The notes under the pieces were generated by a model. That model had not been told where the DNA came from and searched no databases. It saw only the letters and a program-made list of their open reading frames with translations. DNA of 5,526 nt from Desulfocapsa sp. (lineage in GTDB: Bacteria; Desulfobacterota; Desulfobulbia; Desulfobulbales; Desulfocapsaceae), in contig JAOZKX010000171.1 of NCBI GenBank assembly GCA_029935135.1, positions 1 through 5,526 on the forward strand. The letters run 5' to 3'. Position 1 is the first letter of the stretch. The number at the start of each line of letters is the position of its first letter. The position numbers and the translations under genes were made by a program. Of the stretch, positions 1 to 5,526 are shown piece after piece.

Positions 1-788
1 TCATAGTAGAGTGTCTGTCCAGGGTGGACAGTGACACTGTCGGTGAATCCAGGTTCCGTGGTGCAGTCGGCAGGTTGGTTTAACCATACCGTGCCGTTGG
101 TGATAGTGACTTCAATCGTTGTATTCTGAGCATTACAGATCTTTGATGCTAAATCTGCAAAACGCAATTCTTCGGCAAGGTCATCACGAGAGACAGTTGC
201 ATCGTAAGGGTTGGATATCATCTCATATTCACGGTTTGTGTTACTGTTTTTAGCCACGGAACTATGGTCTTCTCCCTTACTGCTCATATAGGCAGCTATG
301 TAATATCCCTGCGTTGAAGAAGCGATCCGTCCATTGTTGGAACCATCAGTAGTGTCCGTGACACATACAATATTACTGCTGCTGCACATGCCGTTGTAGG
401 GATCTCCCCAGGCGTATAAGTTGGATAACTGATAGAGTGTTACACAGAGATTCTGTGAATTTGTGCTGGTCAGTATATTGGTGACATCATACTGATATGG
501 CAGTCCCCAGATATCTTTCTGAGCTGAACTGAAGTTGAGCTCTATGTAGGGAAGTTCTCCAGGCGGATTTGGAGCAGGAAGCTTACCATGGCTGAGAGCG
601 TAGGAAACAAGAGAATTTTTAATGGCCCCCAGATTTGCTTTTTCCCTGGACATCTTACTTTTTTTTGTCAGGCTGTTCATCACCCCAACGCCAACAGAAA
701 GAATCATACCGACAATGACCAAAACCAGGCTCAGCTCAATAAGGCTGAATCCTTTCTGGTCTGTTCTTTTTAACTGAACCGGTTTCAT
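1..788 (-). CDS. Type IV pilin / pseudopilin-like protein with prepilin cleavage-methylation motif (C-terminus beyond window)
   Basis: The reading frame starts at ATG 788 and stays open for 262 codons to the left edge, so the C-terminus is missing. The N-terminus is a class III (prepilin) signal: a short basic leader of 13 residues ending in Lys-Gly, then FSLIELSLVLVIVGMIL, a hydrophobic helix. Processing by the prepilin peptidase is expected between G13 and F14, with E18 being the conserved Glu5 of the mature protein. A probable amphipathic helix follows (about 40-68), then a polar globular part with five cysteines (115, 135, 142, 218, 242). The segment around 163-215 (AAYMSSKGED, then an Asn-rich stretch and an acidic DD) resembles the C-terminal region of minor pilin or pseudopilin-like proteins. 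After about residue 222 a Thr/Val-rich, beta-looking segment continues past the edge. AGGG lies 6 bases before the ATG as a modest ribosome binding site. It is downstream of the YejF-like gene on the same strand, across a 150-bp gap. Whether it belongs to a type IV pilus, type II secretion or another filament cannot be told. The pilin-class call is strong; the exact role is unknown. Confidence 0.88.
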   Translation of the reverse strand, partial: MKPVQLKRTDQKGFSLIELSLVLVIVGMILSVGVGVMNSLTKKSKMSREKANLGAIKNSLVSYALSHGKLPAPNPPGELPYIELNFSSAQKDIWGLPYQYDVTNILTSTNSQNLCVTLYQLSNLYAWGDPYNGMCSSSNIVCVTDTTDGSNNGRIASSTQGYYIAAYMSSKGEDHSSVAKNSNTNREYEMISNPYDATVSRDDLAEELRFADLASKICNAQNTTIEVTITNGTVWLNQPADCTTEPGFTDSVTVHPGQTLYY

Positions 789-884
789 AGAGTACCCTGA
801 AATTGAATGGATGCTTTAGCTGTGAGTGTATTCCTATGTACGATAAGCACTACTTCCCGTAGTCAGCCTACCATCTCATTTATG

Positions 885-914
885 ATGATACTCCATTTCA
901 GTTGTATAAATCAA
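885..914 (-). promoter_or_regulatory. Possible sigma70-type promoter for the pilin-like gene
   Basis: On the minus strand, TTGATT (909-914) is followed after 18 bases by TATCAT (885-890). This is four of six and five of six matches to the sigma70 consensus. It lies in the 150-bp gap after the YejF-like stop codon and would give a leader of roughly 90 bases before the pilin ATG. It is a pattern match only. No sigma54 (GG-N10-GC) pair was seen, although sigma54 is common for pilin genes. Confidence 0.3.
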
Positions 915-938
915 TGGATAGGCACATATTCGTCTTTC

Positions 939-2552
939 CTATGTTCCTGTCAGGGCAGCGTCAAAAAGTTTCCTGGTATACGAGTGAGTGGGAGCTTTGA
1001 AGAGTTTGTCTGCAGGTCCTGATTCAACAATACGCCCGTTCTGCATAACGGCTACCTGGTCGGCAATGGCACGGATTGTTCTCAGGTCATGGGAAATAAA
1101 GAGGTAGGTAATATTATATTTGCGTTGGAGTTCTTTCAGCAGTTCAAGGACCTGTTTCTGGATGGTCATGTCCAGGGCAGAGGTGGGTTCATCGAGGATA
1201 AGAAAGTCCGGACGCAGGACAATGGATCGGGCAATGGCAATGCGTTGCCGTTGTCCACCGGAAAATTCGTGTGGATAGCGGTGGAGCATATCCGCTGAGA
1301 GGCCAACTTCGAGGAGAGTCTCTTGTACAATCTCCTGTCGTTCCTTCCTGTTCCTGCCTATGGAATGGACCTGCATACCTTCTTCAACAATCTGGCCAAT
1401 GGTGAGTCGTGGTGAAAGCGAGGAAAAAGGATCCTGGAAGACAACCTGCAGATTCCTGCGTAACGGTCGCATCTCTCTTGTGGAGAGGGTTTGCAAGTCC
1501 TTATTTTTATATTCGATCACTCCTCTGCTTTTTACAAGTTGCAATATTGCCATGCCAAGGGTAGATTTTCCTGAACCAGATTCACCCACCAGTCCACAGG
1601 TTGTCCCCTGGGAGATGGATAGACTCACCTGATCCACTGCTCGTATCGTCTGATAGTCCGGGCGGAGAAACCCCTTCCATCCCTGTTTTATATGGAAATG
1701 ACAATTGAGATTCTTTATATCAATAAGGATCGTGTCTGTTGTGCGTACTTTATGGCTTGTTTTGGGCACCGAGTCCATAAGGTGAATGGTATAGGGATCA
1801 ACGGGCTTGCTAAATATTGTGTCAGTTATTCCCTCTTCAACGATCTTTCCATCTTTCATAATATGAACGCGGTCTGCTATCTTCCTGACCATGGCAAGAT
1901 CATGGGTGATAAGGAGGAGCGCCATACCGAATTCTTTCTGCAGATCTTTAATAAGCTCTAAAATCTGTGCCTGAATAGTGACATCAAGGGCAGTGGTTGG
2001 TTCGTCAGCGATAAGAAGTGTGGGACGACAGGCAAGTGCCATGGCAATCATCACACGTTGCCGTTGTCCGCCGGAGAGTTGGTGGGGGTAGACATTGATA
2101 CGCGAGGCGGGATCTTTAATGCCCGTTTTTTCCAGAAGTGCTATGGCCTCTTTTTTTGCCTCAGATTTGTTCATACCCTGATGCTGGAGCAGCGGTTCCA
2201 TCAGTTGATTTCCAATTGTGTAGACAGGATTCATCGAAGTCATGGGTTCCTGGAAAATCATGGCAATCTTGTTGCCACGCAATTCCCGGAGTTTTTCAGG
2301 GGAGAGGGTAAATATATTCTGACCGTTAAAATGGATTTCGCCACTACAGTGAATATCACTGGATTCTTCAAGAAGGCGTAAAATTGAAAGTGCTGTAACG
2401 GACTTCCCGGAACCAGATTCTCCCACAAGGGCAACCGTTTCTTCTTTGTCTACGCGAAGAGAAACATCAAACAGTACCTGTTTTGTTTCGGATTGACCAG
2501 AGCCGGTATCCAGCTGGAAACTGAGGTTGAGTTTGTTAATGTCAAGCAGCAT
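939..2552 (-). CDS. yejF: YejF-like ABC transporter ATP-binding protein with two fused nucleotide-binding domains (peptide/microcin C uptake family)
   Basis: This 537-residue cytoplasmic protein consists of two complete ABC ATPase domains in tandem, the architecture and length of E. coli YejF (about 530 residues), the energising subunit of the YejABEF peptide/microcin C importer. Domain 1 has Walker A GESGSGKS (44-51), Q-loop Q101, signature LSGGQ (159-163), Walker B LLIADE (179-184) and switch H217. Domain 2 has Walker A GESGSGKS (323-330), Q-loop Q373, signature FSGGQ (430-434), Walker B FLILDE (450-455) and H488. Each domain ends in the PxxxYT element of the oligopeptide-transporter ATPases (near 250-255 and 521-526). 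All catalytic residues are present, so both sites should hydrolyse ATP. The start at 2552 is the only ATG, GTG or TTG after an in-frame TAA about 45 bases upstream, but it has no clear Shine-Dalgarno. No permease or binding-protein gene lies next to it: it is the first gene of its unit, with a pilin-like gene downstream. DppDF-like or GsiA-like fused ATPases are alternatives, but the resemblance to YejF runs through the whole length. Confidence 0.9.
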   Translation of the reverse strand: MLLDINKLNLSFQLDTGSGQSETKQVLFDVSLRVDKEETVALVGESGSGKSVTALSILRLLEESSDIHCSGEIHFNGQNIFTLSPEKLRELRGNKIAMIFQEPMTSMNPVYTIGNQLMEPLLQHQGMNKSEAKKEAIALLEKTGIKDPASRINVYPHQLSGGQRQRVMIAMALACRPTLLIADEPTTALDVTIQAQILELIKDLQKEFGMALLLITHDLAMVRKIADRVHIMKDGKIVEEGITDTIFSKPVDPYTIHLMDSVPKTSHKVRTTDTILIDIKNLNCHFHIKQGWKGFLRPDYQTIRAVDQVSLSISQGTTCGLVGESGSGKSTLGMAILQLVKSRGVIEYKNKDLQTLSTREMRPLRRNLQVVFQDPFSSLSPRLTIGQIVEEGMQVHSIGRNRKERQEIVQETLLEVGLSADMLHRYPHEFSGGQRQRIAIARSIVLRPDFLILDEPTSALDMTIQKQVLELLKELQRKYNITYLFISHDLRTIRAIADQVAVMQNGRIVESGPADKLFKAPTHSYTRKLFDAALTGT

Positions 2553-2606
2553 GGAGAGCGTTTGGATGATTGTCAGGGGATTCTGAAGAGCAGGTTTTTA
2601 TTTTTT

Positions 2607-2634
2607 ACTATACAGGGTTTTCTTCTCTGGGCAA
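2607..2634 (-). promoter_or_regulatory. Possible sigma70-type promoter for the YejF-like gene
   Basis: On the minus strand, TTGCCC (2629-2634) is followed after 16 bases by TATAGT (2607-2612), which match the consensus at four and five of six positions. Transcription would begin near 2600, giving a leader of about 45-50 bases before the ATG at 2552. This is a pattern match in the expected place; no test is possible from sequence alone. Confidence 0.35.
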
Positions 2635-2685
2635 GAAGAATAGCGGGGGCGTACTGTTCTAGAAAAGACAAGAGATGCAGTGGAC

Positions 2686-2713
2686 TTGACAAGGGAAAAT
2701 GCTGGTGTATTTT
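2686..2713 (+). promoter_or_regulatory. Probable sigma70-type promoter for the oleBCD operon
   Basis: A perfect -35 hexamer TTGACA (2686-2691) is followed after 16 bases by TATTTT (2708-2713), four of six matches to the -10 consensus. Transcription would start near 2720, about 50 bases before the chosen oleB start. This also argues against the longer oleB reading frame that begins inside the YejF-like gene. It lies back to back with the leftward promoter candidate, leaving about 50 bases between the two -35 elements where a shared regulator could bind. Confidence 0.45.
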
Positions 2714-2768
2714 TAAGGTTCTTTTCTTGTTGATGTTAGATGATGATTTTTGCTTTGAAATTTTACTT

Positions 2769-3641
2769 ATGACCGATTTTATGTATCCAGACTATCCGTT
2801 TCAATCCCATTATTATAAGAGAGGTGACCATACCCTTCATTTCGTAGATGAGGGGGAGGGATCTGTCATTGTTATGGTGCATGGCAATCCTACCTGGTCC
2901 TTTTATTATCGCCGCCTGATTACTCAGTTATCGAAAACACATCGTGTTATTGCTATGGATCATATGGGGTGTGGCCTGTCTGACAAACCGCAGGATTATA
3001 CCTACACCCTGCAAAATCATATTGATAATCTCAGCGCTCTGTTGCAGCATCTTGATATCGGGAAATATTCACTTGTTGTCCATGACTGGGGTGGGGCTAT
3101 CGGTATTGGGGCAGCTGCCAGGAACCCTGACATGCTGGAAAAACTGTTAGTACTTAATACAGCTGCTTTTCGATCAATGCGTATTCCTTTTCGTATCCGT
3201 ATCTGTGGCTGGCCCTTTATTGGACAGCTGTTGGTGCGTGGGCTTAACGCGTTTGCAGGGCCCGCTGTTACCATGGCTGTGAGTAAGAAAATGGACAAGG
3301 ATGTGGCCAGCGCTTTTGTGGCACCCTATAATTCCTGGAAAAACAGGGTGGCGGTTGCCGCTTTTGTGAAAGATATCCCTCGGGCGGAATCCCATCCGTC
3401 CTATGCGAGCCTTCTCCATGTGGAAGAAGGGCTTGAAGTTTTCCAGAAACGAAAGCTTCCCGTGATGATTTGTTGGGGGGGGAAGGACTTTTGTTTTAAT
3501 GATGGTTTTTATAAGGAATGGTGCAGTAGATTTCCCCATGCCGTCAGCCACTATTTTGCTGACAGTGGACATTATGTTTTGGAAGATTCCTTTGCCGAGA
3601 TAGCCCCCCTGGCCCAGGATTTTTTTGCAGATGAAGAGTAG
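2769..3641 (+). CDS. oleB: OleB: beta-lactone decarboxylase of long-chain olefin biosynthesis (alpha/beta hydrolase, haloalkane dehalogenase-like)
   Basis: OleB carries out the last step of the Ole pathway, turning a cis-beta-lactone from OleC into a cis-alkene plus CO2. The 290-residue protein is an alpha/beta hydrolase of the haloalkane dehalogenase type. Visible elements are the oxyanion/substrate loop HGNPTW (38-43), the nucleophile elbow VHDWGG with Asp106 in place of the usual Ser, an acidic residue at Asp240 in WGGKD, and general base His268 in SGHYVLED. Asn40 and Trp107 correspond to the halide-stabilising pair of dehalogenases, which OleB shares. On sequence alone it could pass for a haloalkane dehalogenase; the oleC and oleD genes directly behind it decide the call. 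The frame is open upstream to 2493, but that stretch overlaps the divergent YejF-like gene and the promoter and looks non-coding. The start at 2769 (MTDFMYPDYPF) is chosen, with 2781 (MYPDYPF) about as likely and 2733 possible; none has a strong ribosome binding site. The stop is 12 bases before oleC. A run of eight G lies at 3475-3482. Confidence 0.88.
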   Translation: MTDFMYPDYPFQSHYYKRGDHTLHFVDEGEGSVIVMVHGNPTWSFYYRRLITQLSKTHRVIAMDHMGCGLSDKPQDYTYTLQNHIDNLSALLQHLDIGKYSLVVHDWGGAIGIGAAARNPDMLEKLLVLNTAAFRSMRIPFRIRICGWPFIGQLLVRGLNAFAGPAVTMAVSKKMDKDVASAFVAPYNSWKNRVAVAAFVKDIPRAESHPSYASLLHVEEGLEVFQKRKLPVMICWGGKDFCFNDGFYKEWCSRFPHAVSHYFADSGHYVLEDSFAEIAPLAQDFFADEE

Positions 3642-3656
3642 GGTGGGTAACAGGTG
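3642..3656 (+). promoter_or_regulatory. Ribosome binding site and GTG start of oleC
   Basis: The 12-base gap after the oleB stop is purine-rich (GGGTGGG at 3642-3648) and serves as a Shine-Dalgarno for the GTG at 3654-3656. An ATG four bases on (3658) is in another frame and reaches TAG after three codons, so GTG is the only sensible start. The next in-frame ATG lies some 55 codons later, inside the conserved N-terminal domain. Confidence 0.55.
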
Positions 3657-5294
3657 AATGTTAATATAGCTAAAACCCTTGCCCAATGCGGGCGTGATCT
3701 TGGTGATGAGCCAGGGCTTGTTGAGGCGGCCACAGGAAAGACGCTCAGCTTTGCCGAATTAAATGCACGGGCAGACAGCTTTGCCCATATTCTCAGCAGC
3801 AAAGGTGTTACAGCTGGAATGCGGGTTATGCTGATGGTTCGTCCATCTGCTGATTTTATCTGCATTACCTTTGCCCTCTTTAAAATTGGCGCTCCCGTTA
3901 TTCTGATAGATCCGGGAATGGGCTATAAAAATCTTCTTCGCTGTATTGAAGGGGTGCAGCCCAGAGTATTTATCGGCATCCCCCAGGCCCATCTGTTCCG
4001 GATGATATTTAGAAGACCATTTAGAACCGTTGAAAAGCATTTTTGCTGCGGATCTTCTTTTGGATTGTTTGGTACAGATATTTGTAAAGAGGCAAAGCAC
4101 ACATTCGGGGAATTTTCTGTGTATGAAGCAGCTGCCGATGAGCTTGCAGCAATTATTTTCACAACCGGCTCAACAGGTCCTCCCAAAGGTGTTCGCTACG
4201 AGCATGGAACCTTTTATGCACAGCTTAGTCTGATTCGTGATTATTATGGTATAGGGCCCGGACAGACCGATCAGCCAGCATTCCCCCTTTTTGCCCTTTT
4301 TTCAACAGCCCTGGGGGCAACAGCCGTGATCCCGGATATGGATCCCACCCGTCCTGCAAAAGTTGATCCTGCAAAATTCGTTGATTCGCTTGGGAAATAC
4401 AGAGTGACCTACTCCTTTGGCTCACCGGCAATCTGGAATGTGATAGCCGGCTATTGTGAGACACATCCGGCGGAACAAAAAAAGCTACAAACACTCAAAA
4501 AAGTTTTGATGGCAGGGGCTCCCGTCTCCGGAAAGTTGATTGCGAGGATGCAGGCTGTTTTAGAAGATGATGCGGAGATTCATACCCCCTATGGTGCCAC
4601 AGAGAGTCTGCCCATTGTTTCCATTGAGGGGAGGGAAATTACAGAAAAAACATGGCCTCTGACACAAACCGGCAATGGAACATGTGTGGGGAGAGCGCTT
4701 CCGGGTATACGCATAGCTATCCTGCCCGTCAGTGATGCAGTCGTTGAAACATTTGACTCTTCTTCCTGTCTCCCTGTAAATAGTATCGGAGAAATTATTG
4801 TTCAGGGTGGTGTTGTTACCAGGGCCTATGAAAACAATGCGGAAGAAAACAGGCTTGCCAAAATAGAGGACGGCTCCACTTTTTGGCATAGAATGGGGGA
4901 TTGCGGCTATCTGGATACTGAGAACAGACTCTGGTTCTGTGGGCGTCGTGCCCATAGGGTTGTGATGCAGGATAAAACAAGTTTTACCATCCCCTGTGAG
5001 GCTATTTTTAATGTCCATCCTTCCATCTTTCGTTCTGCCCTTGTTGGCATCCATGGACAAGAAAATAAACATGCTATCCCAGTGATTATCCTTGAAAAGG
5101 AAAAAGCATCGACCATCTCAGCGGCACAGTTGCTGCTCGAGGCAAAAACACTTGGTGCGGCCAGTGATTTAACAAACGATATTGTTCATTACCTGATCCA
5201 TCCTGATTTTCCCGTCGATATTCGTCATAATGCTAAAATATTCCGGGAAAAATTAAGTGTCTGGGCAGCCTCAGAGCTCAAAGGAGAACTATGA
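3654..5294 (+). CDS. oleC: OleC: ATP-dependent beta-lactone synthetase of olefin biosynthesis (acyl-adenylating / ANL superfamily)
   Basis: OleC activates the 2-alkyl-3-hydroxy acid made by OleD with ATP and closes it to a cis-beta-lactone, the substrate of OleB; no CoA is used. The 546-residue protein shows the ANL core motifs in order: the phosphate loop TTGSTGPPKG (170-179), the aromatic/adenine motif TPYGATES (311-318), the ribose-binding aspartate in RMGDCGYLD (413-421, D416), the hinge motif GRRAHRV (430-436), and a C-terminal catalytic-type lysine in RHNAKIFREKL (K528). The hinge has His434 where ordinary acyl-CoA synthetases have Asp (GRxKD), as I recall for OleC-like ligases. The segment IFNVHPSIFRSALVG (451-465) also fits this family. 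The length is near the usual 550. It begins with GTG 12 bases after oleB and its TGA overlaps the oleD ATG, so the three genes should be one transcript with coupled translation. The chief alternative is a generic fatty-acid:AMP ligase, which is much less likely between oleB and oleD. Confidence 0.9.
   Translation: MNVNIAKTLAQCGRDLGDEPGLVEAATGKTLSFAELNARADSFAHILSSKGVTAGMRVMLMVRPSADFICITFALFKIGAPVILIDPGMGYKNLLRCIEGVQPRVFIGIPQAHLFRMIFRRPFRTVEKHFCCGSSFGLFGTDICKEAKHTFGEFSVYEAAADELAAIIFTTGSTGPPKGVRYEHGTFYAQLSLIRDYYGIGPGQTDQPAFPLFALFSTALGATAVIPDMDPTRPAKVDPAKFVDSLGKYRVTYSFGSPAIWNVIAGYCETHPAEQKKLQTLKKVLMAGAPVSGKLIARMQAVLEDDAEIHTPYGATESLPIVSIEGREITEKTWPLTQTGNGTCVGRALPGIRIAILPVSDAVVETFDSSSCLPVNSIGEIIVQGGVVTRAYENNAEENRLAKIEDGSTFWHRMGDCGYLDTENRLWFCGRRAHRVVMQDKTSFTIPCEAIFNVHPSIFRSALVGIHGQENKHAIPVIILEKEKASTISAAQLLLEAKTLGAASDLTNDIVHYLIHPDFPVDIRHNAKIFREKLSVWAASELKGEL
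5281..5293 (+). promoter_or_regulatory. Strong ribosome binding site of oleD with ATGA stop-start overlap
   Basis: AAGGAG (5281-5286) lies four bases before the ATG at 5291 and sits inside the last codons of oleC. The oleC stop TGA (5292-5294) shares bases with this ATG, forming ATGA, the usual layout for translational coupling. It is the best ribosome binding site in the window and fixes the oleD start. Confidence 0.8.
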
Positions 5295-5526
5295 GACGCG
5301 CTCTTATCACCGGTGGTGGAGGATTTGTCGGCAGTCATATTGTCAGACAGTTGCTGGCGCAAAATGTTGAATGTGTTGTTGTGGGACGCAATCATTACCC
5401 GGAGATAGAGGCCCTGGGGGCCAGTTGCCGCCAGGGTGATATCTGCAATCGCTCCTTCCTGTCAGAATGCTGTAAAGGAATGGATACGGTTTTTCATGTG
5501 GCCGCCCTTGCAGGTATCTGGGGGAG
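5291..5526 (+). CDS. oleD: OleD: NADPH-dependent 2-alkyl-3-oxoalkanoate reductase (extended short-chain dehydrogenase), N-terminal part only
   Basis: Only the first 78 residues are in the window. They form the start of an extended short-chain dehydrogenase/epimerase Rossmann fold: beta strand RRALI, nucleotide loop TGGGGFVG (7-14), helix, second strand ending in VVVGR with Arg33 where NADP-preferring enzymes have a basic residue, then GD (49-50) and FHVAALAGIWG (68-78). The GRNHYPE and VAA-AG-WG pattern is characteristic of OleD, which reduces the beta-keto acid from OleA to the 2-alkyl-3-hydroxy acid that OleC uses. The catalytic YxxxK lies beyond the edge and cannot be seen. Taken alone, a sugar-nucleotide epimerase or a 3-beta-hydroxysteroid dehydrogenase-like protein would be possible; overlap with oleC makes OleD much the likelier. 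Confidence 0.87.
   Translation, partial: MRRALITGGGGFVGSHIVRQLLAQNVECVVVGRNHYPEIEALGASCRQGDICNRSFLSECCKGMDTVFHVAALAGIWG

Noticed and set aside
588..773. Plus-strand 61-codon frame opposite the pilin N-terminus
   Set aside because: It is the complement of the conserved prepilin leader and helix and has no coding signal of its own.
849..863. Small inverted repeat ACTAC-TTCCC-GTAGT between the YejF-like gene and the pilin gene, as a terminator
   Set aside because: The stem is only five pairs and no T run follows on either strand, so it does not support a rho-independent terminator.
864..874. Minus-strand ATGGTAGG upstream of the pilin gene as part of a cyclic di-GMP (GEMM) riboswitch
   Set aside because: The conserved 5' half of GEMM (the GCAAACC and GACGCAAAGCC-like elements) is not present upstream, and the paired stems cannot be formed.
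831..944. Nine-base direct repeat TTCCTATGT at 831-839 and 936-944, flanking the intergenic region, as a trace of an insertion or attachment site
   Set aside because: Nine bases is short, one copy includes the stop codon of the YejF-like gene, and nothing between the copies looks mobile. Chance is enough.
2769..3641. A genuine haloalkane dehalogenase for detoxification
   Set aside because: The active-site residues alone would allow it, but the tightly linked oleC and oleD-like genes make the beta-lactone decarboxylase OleB the better call.
3174..3686. Minus-strand open frame of 170 codons opposite oleB
   Set aside because: It is antisense to a conserved enzyme gene, has no recognisable domain or ribosome binding site, and its composition is that of a shadow frame. 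The same holds for the similar 170-codon frame opposite oleC at 4560-5072.

Overview
The window looks like chromosomal DNA of a Gram-negative bacterium of intermediate GC content (judged by eye). It holds two transcription units that diverge from a gap of about 216 bp. The leftward unit (minus strand) carries a fused double-ATPase ABC protein of the YejF type, followed by a type IV pilin-like gene that runs off the left edge. The rightward unit (plus strand) carries three tightly packed genes recognised as oleB, oleC and the start of oleD, the bacterial head-to-head long-chain olefin pathway. Ole clusters are known from Shewanella and other marine Gammaproteobacteria, Xanthomonas, some Desulfobacterota such as Desulfotalea, Planctomycetes and Actinobacteria. 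Separate (unfused) oleB and oleC, the pilin-like gene and the base composition would fit a marine or cold-adapted Desulfobulbales-like or gammaproteobacterial host. That assignment is an inference and not a firm one.

Layout: 1-788 (-) is a partial pilin/pseudopilin-like protein. 789-938 is a 150-bp spacer with a possible sigma70 promoter for the pilin gene. 939-2552 (-) is the complete 537-residue YejF-like ATPase. 2553-2768 is the divergent intergenic region, with one promoter-like pair facing each way. 2769-3641 (+) is oleB. A 12-bp gap leads to oleC at 3654-5294 (+), which starts with GTG. oleD (+) overlaps the oleC stop by four bases (ATGA) at 5291 and runs off the right edge.

How the genes work together (established for the Ole families): OleA condenses two fatty acyl-CoAs to a beta-keto acid, OleD reduces this to a 2-alkyl-3-hydroxy acid with NADPH, OleC closes it to a cis-beta-lactone using ATP, and OleB decarboxylates the beta-lactone to a cis-olefin. 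The window shows OleB, OleC and the nucleotide-binding end of OleD. OleA is not upstream of oleB, where it lies in the classic oleABCD order, so it should be downstream of oleD or elsewhere. The YejF-like ATPase has no transporter permease or binding protein beside it in this window, so it is probably a separate function that only happens to be a neighbour.

There is no sign of an RNA gene, CRISPR array, insertion sequence or other mobile element. The main interest is the ole cluster and its arrangement rather than a wholly unknown system.
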